This document shows positions 20,441 to 28,465 of a DNA stretch of 29,699 nucleotides, piece by piece. The notes beneath the pieces are model-generated. The model saw nothing but the letters and a program-made list of their open reading frames with translations. It was not told the DNA's origin and did no database searches. Source of the stretch: Reticulitermes lucifugus (taxonomy: Eukaryota; Arthropoda; Insecta; Blattodea; Rhinotermitidae); NCBI GenBank assembly GCA_026260175.1, contig JAKCWW010003251.1, positions 2,011 through 31,709 of the forward strand, in the 5' to 3' direction. Within the stretch, counting starts at the first letter, position 1, and the number at the start of each line of letters is the position of its first letter. The position numbers were made by a program, and so were the translations under genes.

Positions 20441-22366
20441 TCATCTTGCCATCTTCCCACATAACTGCCCACAAGCTTGGTATCCTATTATGACTTCCAA
20501 CACAAACACATCTATGCTGAGTATTAGTCCAGTGGCAAACATATAGAAGGCCAACTGCAGATCTGTAAGGGCGAACACTCTGAGTGCTTCCTTCCTTGCA
20601 CACTTTTTGTGTCTACAGGACCCTGAGAAAGATTGAGCATCAATACCATCACTGTGCCATTTGAATGTCAGTCCTGCTTCATTCATTCTTAATATGACAT
20701 TATTGATAAGTGGTAAATAAGGAGAGCCCATAGGAACAATGTAAGCAAGGTGGTAATATGCAGGACATTCCTCTACAGTGTGAATGAGTTGTGTACCATC
20801 TTGTGCGACGTATATAGATTCGGTGTACAACGAACTGGTCTCACGTATAATGACTGCCGCGTCTGTCAGGTTAGCGACGTGGTTAAGTAATTCATTACCA
20901 CTGCCATTGAAAACTTCAAATTTATGCAGTAATCTTTCCATGACTGGTGTTCCCATATCTTTAAAGACATCCTTATTCTCTGGGGAATGAGTCCATATGG
21001 GAAGATTCGAACGATCTAGTTCGGCAAGTGTGTGTATATCTGACAAGTAATTGGGATATGTGATGTTTGTGACCAATAAACCTTGGAAAGCATTCATTAC
21101 TACCAAACAGAACATTAGGCAAGATGCATAGATACATCTTTCTGATATTGTCTTTGGAGGATGATGTATTCCAGTGAGCAGAAAGACTTGAAATGTTTCG
21201 AAAATAACATACGAGTGTAATTTCTTAGACTTGTGATACCATCTCAGGATTAACTGAAAACTGGCTACTATCATGAATGTACAGAACAAAATTAACCACA
21301 GTTTTGAGTTGAAACTCAGCAGCATTCTTCTCCAGCGAGGAACTGGCCTGGCTTTTGGCACAATAATGCACATCTTGTCACTGAGTACAGAATTAGAAAA
21401 TTCAATATCTGTACTGTTATAATACTTGACGAAGCGGGAATTGAAGGAGATGTCAGCGCGCTTATAAATAACATCTCCAAGAGCTCCCGTGAAATTACCA
21501 TTTGGTAAAGGAAAACCATATGCCTCCTGATGTGGGGGATTAATAATTTGAGGAGTGAAGTTCATGAAGTGGACCATGATGGCAAACATTCGTCCATCTA
21601 CACCGTGATACAATGTGAGATTCTGACCATTGGTTATGGAAAGTAATGGCTCCTTTTTCTTGATGTTGCTTTCTTGTAATAGATAGAATGTGGGGTAATG
21701 TCCAAACAGTGACACCCTCAGTGGCAGACCATTCAAGGTTTGCAGATTAGTTCTTGTAGAATTCATCACATTTTCATTGTGTAGGTCTGAAGTGAAAGGA
21801 TTATATGTCCATGTATTGGATACATTTATGATCATGTGATTTACTTTTATAGGCAGTATAACAGCATGCAGAATATTGTATTGTTGCCACATCTTCTCAA
21901 ATATGGTCAAAATATCATTTTTTTGCAAAGTTCCTGTGTGCAAAATTATGAGCATAAACCGTGTCCTGGGATTCCAATGCCGAATACAGACTTCTAATTG
22001 TATTGTAAGTGTTGACATGAAGAGGTCATATTTCATTATCATCAGCACTGCGTCTCCCAATGGGAGAGTCATAGAATTGGCCGCACAGCTGTTCGTCTGT
22101 AGTTTCCATACTCTCGTAGGGATATGTAACTGTTGCTGGATGCATTGTGTAGCATGTGTAGGTATGTCCTGATCATTTAACTGTATCCCTACAGTTATTA
22201 CGGACACATATTTTGTGTCTGCAAGGAAACTGAAGTAACTGTTGTCTGTGGCACCACACTTTGTTTGGTGCATTTGCTTGATCGCGCTTGCTGCCGTAGT
22301 GCTGACCGTGACACAGACGATAAATAGGGACCATGTTAATATGTTGCGCTGTGTTTCCAAGCTCAT
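20441..22366 (-). CDS. Divergent ionotropic receptor (IR), single coding exon, 641 aa
   Basis: Paralogue of the receptor at 12635-14557, in the same orientation, about 5.9 kb upstream of it in the minus-strand direction. Signal peptide about 8-27. S1 (about 212-345) has GLPLRVSLFGHYPT, GVDGRMF, ISFNSRF and SDKMCIIVPKARPVPRW. M1 is at about 355-374, the pore at 389-402, and M3 at about 411-435 ends FQGLLVTNITYPNY. S2 is at about 443-597 with DIHTLAEL and EECPAYYHLAYIVP, and the last TM is at about 600-625 (LTDLQLAFYMFATGLILS). Asn-X-Ser/Thr sites occur at 181, 202, 249, 269, 291 and 317. The frame is open for 58 more codons upstream (to 22540), but those codons come mostly from a LINE 3' end. 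The ATG at 22364-22366 is therefore chosen: it follows a strong splice acceptor, precedes the signal peptide, and gives a length within one residue of the paralogue. MSFIP... at 22387 is the alternative. Ligand unknown. Confidence 0.92.
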   Translation of the reverse strand: MSLETQRNILTWSLFIVCVTVSTTAASAIKQMHQTKCGATDNSYFSFLADTKYVSVITVGIQLNDQDIPTHATQCIQQQLHIPTRVWKLQTNSCAANSMTLPLGDAVLMIMKYDLFMSTLTIQLEVCIRHWNPRTRFMLIILHTGTLQKNDILTIFEKMWQQYNILHAVILPIKVNHMIINVSNTWTYNPFTSDLHNENVMNSTRTNLQTLNGLPLRVSLFGHYPTFYLLQESNIKKKEPLLSITNGQNLTLYHGVDGRMFAIMVHFMNFTPQIINPPHQEAYGFPLPNGNFTGALGDVIYKRADISFNSRFVKYYNSTDIEFSNSVLSDKMCIIVPKARPVPRWRRMLLSFNSKLWLILFCTFMIVASFQLILRWYHKSKKLHSYVIFETFQVFLLTGIHHPPKTISERCIYASCLMFCLVVMNAFQGLLVTNITYPNYLSDIHTLAELDRSNLPIWTHSPENKDVFKDMGTPVMERLLHKFEVFNGSGNELLNHVANLTDAAVIIRETSSLYTESIYVAQDGTQLIHTVEECPAYYHLAYIVPMGSPYLPLINNVILRMNEAGLTFKWHSDGIDAQSFSGSCRHKKCARKEALRVFALTDLQLAFYMFATGLILSIDVFVLEVIIGYQACGQLCGKMAR

Positions 22367-22370
22367 TCTC

Positions 22371-22389
22371 CTGGGAATGAAAGACATAT
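22371..22389 (-). promoter_or_regulatory. Candidate 3' splice acceptor at the second receptor start
   Basis: Minus strand tatgtctttcattcccag|gaga ATG: a good pyrimidine tract and AG, four bases before the chosen ATG. It matches the position of the acceptor by the paralogue and would put the LINE insertion in a 5' intron. No donor was located. Confidence 0.45.
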
Positions 22390-22445
22390 TGCATTTGGTT
22401 ATCAACGAATACATGTAGACATGAAGTGCTTTACTTTCAGGGTTT

Positions 22446-22993
22446 GAGTAATGAGTAAATAATGGGCCAACACCTTGCGGTCCCGATGCACGTAGGCCTT
22501 TGACAGGCCCTTTGTGCCCCTTAGGTAAAGTCCAAGTCATAAGAGCCCTGTCCTTTTAATAAAGTTCCAGATCNCCCCCAGACTTAGTTCTCTGACATCC
22601 TCAGGGTCCAAAAAGAAGGAACCCAGATAAGTGTGTCTCGTCTGTGTGTCGCCAAGGCTTCACACTCACACAAGACATGAGCATTTCCTACACAAGGGAC
22701 TGTCGCTGAGTCCCATAATGTGAAGGCGTCTTCTCAAGGTTTTATGTCCAGTAAGAAGGCCAATAACTACCCTGGATTGCGTCCTATTAAAGGACAGCAG
22801 CCTGGTCTTAGCGGCAATACGAGGGCCCGAGATCAACTCTCGAGCCTGTCCCTGAGTACCAGCAAGACCCTGCCACAGTGTCATGTGCTGTTTATCCAAC
22901 CGGCACTGAATTTGCTTCTTTATAATCTGCCTCGAGACCCCCCAGGGCCGGCTCAAGTCCAATGAAATAGTGAATGGAACCCTCCCTTGCACA
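22446..22993 (-). mobile_element. 5'-truncated LINE 3' end (I/Jockey-like), beside the second receptor
   Basis: The minus strand encodes the C-terminus of a non-LTR retrotransposon polyprotein: GPRIAAKTRLLSFNRTQSRV, IGLLTGHKTLRRRLHIMGLS and DSPLCRKC, then after frameshifts HVLCECEALATHRR and TYLGSFFLDPEDVRELSLG, ending IWNFIKRTGLL and a stop. A 3' UTR-like cctaaggggcacaaagggcc follows. At least two frameshifts and one unknown base (22574) show it is dead. Possible imperfect target duplication: ttcagggttt (22436-22445) and ttcaggattt (22994-23003). Confidence 0.75.
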
Positions 22994-23074
22994 TTCAGGA
23001 TTTAGGAATACTGTTGATGTGTACTTGAAGCTAATTGTATCCTGTTTTACTCTGAATAGGAAATAGTTTTAGCT

Positions 23075-23265
23075 GTGCCATAACTTAGGTGGTTAATTGC
23101 TGGCTTCTCATTGTGGTGGCCTTGCTTCGATCTCAGGCCACTCAGTGTGGGATTTGTTGTTGACAGAGTGGCACTGGGATAGCATTTTCTCAGAACACTT
23201 CAGTACTCCCACTAATGCTCCATACTCATATTTCCTTCCCCCACCGGCAGTTCTATATGATGTGG
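23075..23265 (+). mobile_element. tRNA-derived SINE, third type, second copy
   Basis: Aligns with 19483-19735: taggtggttaattgctggct, then cttcgatctcagg (degraded B box), tgtgggatttgttgttgaca and gagtggcactgggatagc. It ends just before the foldback repeat at 23280. Confidence 0.55.
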
Positions 23266-23279
23266 TCAGCATTCTTTGG

Positions 23280-23480
23280 GATGTGGCACCATTTAACTTG
23301 GTGATTGGTGCCCAACATTTTGAGACAACATAGTGGTCTCATTTTCAAGGGTCAAAATGTCCTTGAAGAATAGCATCATAGCATCATTTCTTCATGGACA
23401 TTTCAACCCTTGAAGTTGAGACTACTATATGTTGTTTCAGAATGTTGGGCACCAATCACACAGCAATGTGGCACCGCATC
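23280..23480. repeat. Near-perfect 200-bp foldback (hairpin)
   Basis: The left arm (23280-23370) starts gatgtggcaccatttaactt. The right arm (23388-23480) ends caatgtggcaccgcatc. The arms include gtgattggtgcccaacatt / aatgttgggcaccaatcac and tcaagggt / accctt, and pair over about 90 bases with roughly 80-85 percent identity, leaving a short loop of atagcatcat repeats. No coding capacity. Most likely a hairpin MITE. Confidence 0.85.
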
Positions 23481-24000
23481 TCGAACAAAGACATCAACTA
23501 CACCACTGTGAAACCTAATAACTTGCAGTGCTGTGTGGTCTTAGTAATTTACAGTATCATGAAATAAAATACAATGATCAATATGTATTTTCTAAAATTT
23601 ATGTTGATATTTGCTGTAAAGTCTTGTGCATAACAAGAGGAAGTACCTTATAATATCCAGAAAAATGTTAAGTTTAGTATTATCATGTCAGATAACAAAT
23701 TTGACATAATTGTGCTTGATCATATTGACCGTGCTCCTTTTTTTAGTGCCAGTGATATGTACTTATTGCAAGTGTATGAACTTGCGTTGTTTCGGTTGCT
23801 TAGTACCCTCTGTTGACATATCATGATAGTATGAAGTTGTGATGCTATTTTTGTTCATTATGCACTAACTTGCCTGAATGTTTGCTGTCATTCATGTTAG
23901 CATCTTTTATCGTCAAGTATGCTGTTCAAAAATGTGAAGATTAAAATATATAGAAGTCTAATTTTGTTTGTTGTTTTGTGTGTAATGACTGTACAACAGT
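23481..24000. other. Intron 8, no recognised content
   Basis: AT-rich. No feature was recognised. Confidence 0.5.
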
Positions 24001-24222
24001 ACACATAGGCCTTGTTTTATACCCATTTGTTTTACGCCTTTTTGCTTTAACGCCTCGTATCAATTTACACAACTTCACAATTTGCGCTGTCTCATTGTTT
24101 AATGCCCTCTGGCTGGCTACATTTTATGATGCTAACCCCTTATTTTTGATGGGAATATCGTTTTTTATTTACGCCCAATTTTTCAGGAATACAACTAAGG
24201 CGTAAAACAAGACCTTGGTTTA
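24001..24222. mobile_element. Tigger1-like MITE (approximate ends)
   Basis: The left part taggccttgttttataccc and the right part ggcgtaaaacaagaccttgg are inverted, with ttttacgcc and tttaacgcc words repeated inside. This resembles the cctcgttttattgcg type of Tigger terminus. Borders and target duplication are unclear. Confidence 0.45.
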
Positions 24223-24249
24223 TTTTTAAAGTTTTCTGACCCAAGATAA

Positions 24250-24450
24250 AGGCAATAGCAGGAGGATGCAGAAACTTGCATAGTGAGGAGCTTTATAAAT
24301 TGTACTCTTCAACGAATATTATCACAGTGGTAAGATTATGGAAGGTGACATTATTAGGGCAGACAGAGAAGGGATGAGAAATGTGTACAGACTTTCGGTT
24401 GGAATCTGAAGGAAAGAGGCAGTTTGGAAGACCCGGGCTTAGATGGGAAT
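24250..24450 (+). mobile_element. Degenerate LINE ORF fragment
   Basis: The plus-strand frame from about 24272 reads NLHSEELYKLYSSTNIITVV, then LLGQTEKG, a stop, and DFRLESEGKRQFGRPGLRW. This matches the insect non-LTR C-terminal module whose usual forms are LHNEELHNLYSS and PEGKRPLGRPRRRW. Continuations of that module end in WRALVN..NLRVP, the piece seen at 8347-8400. Confidence 0.6.
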
Positions 24451-24954
24451 ATAGACATTTGGTGCCTGAATTAAGTACCCAGTGTACTGTGCAAGAGACT
24501 GGGATTTAAATGGCGTGCCCATTACTGTGTGTGCTGTTGGCTGATGACTAAAGCTTTCTAAGCATTGCCCTGTGGGATGACTGTAGTCATTTGGTGCCAG
24601 ACTGTTAATATCAAAAGGGATCTTAGTGAAATAGTGTTGGAGGGAGGGAATTGATATAATTCGGCTGAGGAGAATGACCAGTGGTAGGCTGTGGACATGG
24701 CTGTGAAGTTTTGAGTTCTGTACATTGTGGAATTTCTTTACTAGCTGTGTAACTGTTTGATTGGAAAGAAGGAATTGGTTGATTCATCATTTAGTTTGTG
24801 GCTTACCTGGTTCACTGTTCTTCAGTAGCCTGCAGTGATAATTCAAACAAACTGGTATGGATTAACTTGTTGCAAAACTAACATTGAGTTTCATGCTACA
24901 TTCCATACTGTTGTACATGATTGTGTTTTAACTAGCTAATAAAAAATTGTCACT
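24451..24954. other. Intron 8, no recognised content
   Basis: Possibly part of the decayed LINE at its start. Otherwise nothing was recognised. Confidence 0.4.
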
Positions 24955-25215
24955 GTGCTCAGTTAAACACCATGCCATGAAGGCATATGGGGGAGTGGGG
25001 GTATAGGTCCACACATTCTTAACTTTGGCACTAGTTGGAGGTGAGTGGTTAACTTCCACCGCTGGCTGCTTTACTTCCAGTGAAGTAGCCTGTTATCCCT
25101 CTTGAACTGTAGGCTGGTTGGACTCTCAGAGCCAGTCTGGGCGCTTTCCACAAAAGAAAACTGTCATGGCCCTGGCAGGAACTGTGATCAATCCAGCCCA
25201 CAGCTTACACGCTGT
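24955..25215 (-). mobile_element. tRNA-derived SINE copy, minus strand
   Basis: On the minus strand it reads cgcccagactggctctgaga, then ggataacaggc, ccaactagtgccaaagttaa, ctatacccccactcccccat and gccttcatggcatgg. These are successive blocks of the SINE at 5696-5983 (ccagactggccctgggg, ggataaagcggc, ctagcgccaaggttaa, ctatacctctactccccct, gccttcatggcctg). The tRNA-like head is degraded. Confidence 0.7.
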
Positions 25216-26043
25216 ACTGACACAAGTAACTGATAAGTCTAGATAATCTGATGGCTGTAAGTCAGTTTTTTTAAATTGTAATGTAACTGCACGTTTGTAG
25301 CAGCATGTAGTTTGGAAGAGATTCTCCTGATGATGGCCGGCCGGATTGGGTCAAAATATGCTGGACTTTTGCTAATGAATTGCTAATTTATGTACATGTT
25401 GTACTTTGATGTTTATGACTTGCATTCAAAACATTTAGTTTGTTATTATAACAAGAAGGCATTTTCCAAGTTGTGCCATTGGGACTGTACACCTTGAAGC
25501 TGTCACATGACAATGAAGTTATTAGGAATTTTCATAGTTAATGATGTCTTACGCTTGTGATTATGATGTTACAGTCGACTGGTCACTTCTGTTTGACGTG
25601 ACATGTTTGTTTTGTGGCTTCTGTTTACATTGTTTCTATTTTCCACTGTTACTGCAATCCTGTTAATCCAATTTTCATCAGCGTTTACCTTTCATTGAAA
25701 GCCTTTGTATCGTAATTACTGGCTTCCTGCGATTGTACGAAAAATTCTCTTTATGGCACGCTTAATTTGTCTTATTAACCTTGTCTGTTAAAGTGTCAAT
25801 TGTTGGCCAGACTGTTCGTGCCTGTTTTTCAGATTGATCTCTTGTCCATACAGACGTGTTCATAAGTCTCTCTTAATAATTCGGATGTACATGATTAAAA
25901 AGTTTGTAAGACATGAAAGCGGTTATTTTGCTTTCATGCAGCATTGCAGATTATTTTTTTGTCTTTGAATGGTGTTTGTTAATAATTTTTGGGCACACCA
26001 TTTGAGGCACTATGCATGAGCTATCAGCCCAGTTATTGTAAGC
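25216..26043. other. Intron 8, unassigned, with a cctgatgatggc motif
   Basis: 25325-25365 has tcctgatgatggccggccgg followed by gtcaaaatatgctgg, a short stem module also found in two other places in the window. The remainder is unassigned. Confidence 0.4.
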
Positions 26044-26077
26044 ATTATTATTATTATTATTGTTGTTGTTGTTGTTA

Positions 26078-26123
<46 letters not shown>

Positions 26124-26560
26124 GTCTCTTGTCACAGGCCTTTTCTCCCTGGTAATTCTCTTGAACCAACAGCGATCCCCACCACTCAGGCTTCAAGTTT
26201 CAGACTGCAGTACTTTCCATATTATGTGTGATGTTCCAAGTGTAGCTGTCTTTTGTAGTGAATCTGTTGATTAGTTTCCTGGTATGGCTTCCAAATTTTT
26301 CTTTAAACCTTTTGTTAGTGTTCCATTGGCTCCAATTTTTACCAGTATAATTATACATGTAATGTTCCACATTTGTTGTATCTCTTTATGCAAACTCTGT
26401 ATTTTAGTTTCTTTTCTGCTTCCTTTTACTTGACGTTTCTGTCCACTAGTATTGCCACATATATCGGTATACTTGTTTTCTTTCTCTTTTGTTTTTAATT
26501 ATTATATCTGGCCTATGTGCCGTAACTTCTCTATGTGTACCCCTTGATGCCATATTATTA
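26044..26560 (-). mobile_element. LINE 3' end with a long (AAT)n tail
   Basis: The minus strand reads MASRGTHREVTAHRPDIIIK, then NKRER. Further on, with frameshifts, it reads fragments matching PVIIGATG, NLEAIPG, TDSLQKTATLGTSHI and KVLQSET. This is a common C-terminal segment of arthropod non-LTR polyproteins. It ends in about 80 bases of (AAT)n and (AAC)n (plus strand ATT/GTT, 26044-26123), the element's simple-repeat tail. The clade is not assigned. Confidence 0.7.
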
Positions 26561-26830
26561 TTTTTTTTAAATAATATTTTACTTTTTGCGGTTGTGAGGT
26601 TCTCACAGCAGTGCTGGTGCAGATTAAAGTATCCTGGTATATGATACCGTGTAGATTGATGTATAGTTGCTGACATTTTGGAAGACCTTGCTACCTCCAA
26701 GAGTCCTGTTCTCAGACCCTGAAGATGGAGGTGGAATGTTCCTTCAGAATTTTGGTATCTGTCTACCAGGCTGTTTGGCATCACATCCACGAAGACTGTA
26801 CTCATCACACTTATGAGTGTGTGGGAACTG
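26561..26830 (-). mobile_element. Interspersed repeat of unknown class
   Basis: The minus strand encodes VFVDVMPNSLVDRYQNSEGT, then FHLHLQGL. I recognise the DVMP.SLVDRYQ...G....LQG word pattern as a repeat that often yields spurious short proteins in insect genomes. It is unlikely to be a real gene, and it directly adjoins the LINE at 26044-26560. Confidence 0.45.
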
Positions 26831-27323
26831 AGTCTTGTATTTGTTTATGTGTGGGGTTCAGAATTTGTATCCCTTATAAATGCATGCATCATGTTTGGAC
26901 AATTGATGTGTGTACCTGTCAGGGGAAACAGTAAAGGGCCATGGTGTTATCGTTTTTCTGAACTGAATGTACTGCAAGTATTGCACTAAGGCAGACATTT
27001 TTTATGTTTATGTCAAATAAAGATGAAAAGTGGAAATGGAATTAATTTTATAACAACAGAGGTTGTAATTTTAACACACTACATCTTTGTGGTGGTATTT
27101 AAATAAATATTTTATTAGAGTTCATAAATATACAGAATTGTGATTTTGCTGTTTTGTATGGGTGTGAAACTTGGTCTCTCACACCGAGGGAGGAACATAC
27201 AAAATTTTTTGTACCTTCAAATGAGCTGCAACTTCCTTATTCTCTTCACTGTTTTTGAGATAAGTTGATCAGTAGGTATTATAATTTGGTACCTGACATC
27301 AAAGCAGTTACGGTTCTCTTCAG
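26831..27323 (+). other. End of intron 8
   Basis: No further repeat was recognised. The acceptor is cggttctcttcag. Confidence 0.7.
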
Positions 27324-27551
27324 AGGAAGAATCTGTGATCAATGTTACAGACTCGTCATCTAGCATGGACATGTCCACTCATATGTCTTCATCACTGGAT
27401 TGGTCTCAGCCGCTTAATCGAGCAGAAGAGTCACTGGAGCTGAAGTGGGATGACGATGATGATGAAAATAAGAGTGATGATGATGACCACAGCCAAAGAC
27501 CACTAGAGATGAAGGTTAACCTAACCAATTCAGTAGAACAACCTATCGATG
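27324..27551 (+). CDS. Rbcn-3A: Rbcn-3A exon 9
   Basis: Acceptor ttctcttcag|aggaag, donor tcgatg|gtaagt, phase 1 on both sides. Encodes EEESVINVTDSSSSMDMSTH, MSSSLDWSQPLNRAEESLEL, a KWDDDDDEN.SDDDD acidic run and SQRPLEMKVNLTNSVEQPID. The S..LDWSQP...EE.L.L.W motif followed by an acidic tract is conserved in DmX-like proteins between the Rav1p core and the next helical region. The phase match with exon 8, 17.7 kb away, supports the join. Confidence 0.92.
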
Positions 27552-28288
27552 GTAAGTTGTGTTGTGACTTGGGTTTAGCATTTGCAGTTGTAAGCAGCTA
27601 TAGATAGTTACTTGTTGGGCGTTGTGGTCTGGGATGTGATGCTGCATTGCTGGGTTAAGTGACACGAGCGTCACAGCCCAGAAAGCTGGAATCTTCAATT
27701 TTACCACTGTAAAAAGGTCAGAATCACAGATATTAATTTGTTTGTCTTTCATTGTTGGTACATAATTACAATATTGAAGGAGGCAGTGGGGTAGCAAATA
27801 AAGGAGAGAAGAGAACTAACGGAAAATAGGATTTTAAAGCTACTTCTTGTTTTTATATCTTTGTGCCTACACATAATGGGTGCCAAACTGCTCAGCCTAT
27901 TTTGCTGAAGTTGGTGAGGTAGACATACTCTAAACGTTTCGTTCCATTCACTTTTAAGAGCTACTTTACTAAATGTACTGAATTCTATACATCCTCTGTT
28001 TATCATTAATTACCAGTAATTGTCTTTCTTCAGTATTCAGGTAGCTGGCCCAAATGTTGACCCATTCTGGCCTCTCTTCCTTCAAAGGTCTTCCCTGGTT
28101 TCTTTGCACCCCTCTTGTTTTCATTCATACTCCAAGGAAAACCATAGAACCGCACAAGGGGTGCAACTTACAAAGTACTTGTATGTGACAGTTAGATGTA
28201 ACCAAATTTAATAAGTGGTAACAAACGTAGAGGTGGTGTAATAAAGCAAATGCAAGTCACTTACAGTGGAAGGTGCTTTACTTGGCAG
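27552..28288 (+). other. Intron 9
   Basis: AT-rich. No gene or repeat was recognised. The proposed acceptor is tttacttggcag. Confidence 0.5.
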
Positions 28289-28465
28289 ATTGGGTTATTG
28301 AAAACACAAAACCCAATATCTTAGTTACCCACAATGCCAGAGCAGGGACTCATGATATGTCTTCCTCATGGCCCAAATGGAATTTGGAAATTACAAACCA
28401 AAATGTAAATTTAGCTGAAGGTTTCAGTCTGGAAGATCAAGCAAGGGTGGAACTTGAAGTTCCAA
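28289..28465 (+). CDS. Rbcn-3A: Possible Rbcn-3A exon 10 (linker region)
   Basis: After ttggcag the sequence continues in the phase that exon 9 requires. It reads DWVIENTKPNILVTHNARAG, then SSSWPKWNLEITNQNVNLAE and GFSLEDQARVELEVPS. The frame stays open to 28605. A donor ccaa|gtaaag at 28465/28466 would keep phase 1. The composition (acidic, Ser/Asn-rich) suits the poorly conserved linker before the next conserved helical block, but I see no diagnostic family motif. It could be a chance open frame. Confidence 0.4.

Larger units (their letters stand above)
555..28465 (+). other. Rbcn-3A: Rabconnectin-3 alpha (DmX-like) gene, internal part, exons 1-9 plus a possible tenth
   Basis: Gene-level entry. 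The spliced exons read through as one protein matching the C-terminal half of the DmX/DMXL/Rabconnectin-3 alpha family. These are very large WD-repeat proteins that act with Rabconnectin-3 beta (WDR7) on endosomes and synaptic vesicles to promote V-ATPase assembly, like yeast Rav1 in RAVE. In flies loss impairs endosomal acidification and Notch signalling (family knowledge). Visible blocks, in order: LPGLSSLDQMHLLALADT, WAFHSESEEELL, GWWLRNHTLLKTCIEKVAK, LDAAIFYLAMKKKSLVWGLF, WRKAALKNAFALLGKQRFE, LEDFQLAMVLARLYEG, HPDPFLRSMALWILKDYT, YLRTHPLLIRQ, YFTTAHAHFKAGCPALALEV and DWSQP. The N-terminal WD-repeat exons lie before the window, and the C-terminal WD-repeat exons lie after it. Intron 8 is 17.7 kb and carries two antisense receptor genes. 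Exon numbering here is local to the window. Confidence 0.93.

Noticed and set aside
22367..22540. N-terminal extension of the second IR open frame
   Set aside because: Its sequence is mostly the LINE 3' end and lies upstream of a strong acceptor. The 641-aa form matches the paralogue in length.
25951..26231. Poly-Asn and poly-Tyr open frames
   Set aside because: Produced by the (ATT)n/(GTT)n tail of a LINE.
26446..26808. 120-aa minus-strand open frame as a gene
   Set aside because: It joins two interspersed repeats (DVMPNSLVDRYQ type and a LINE fragment) by chance in frame.
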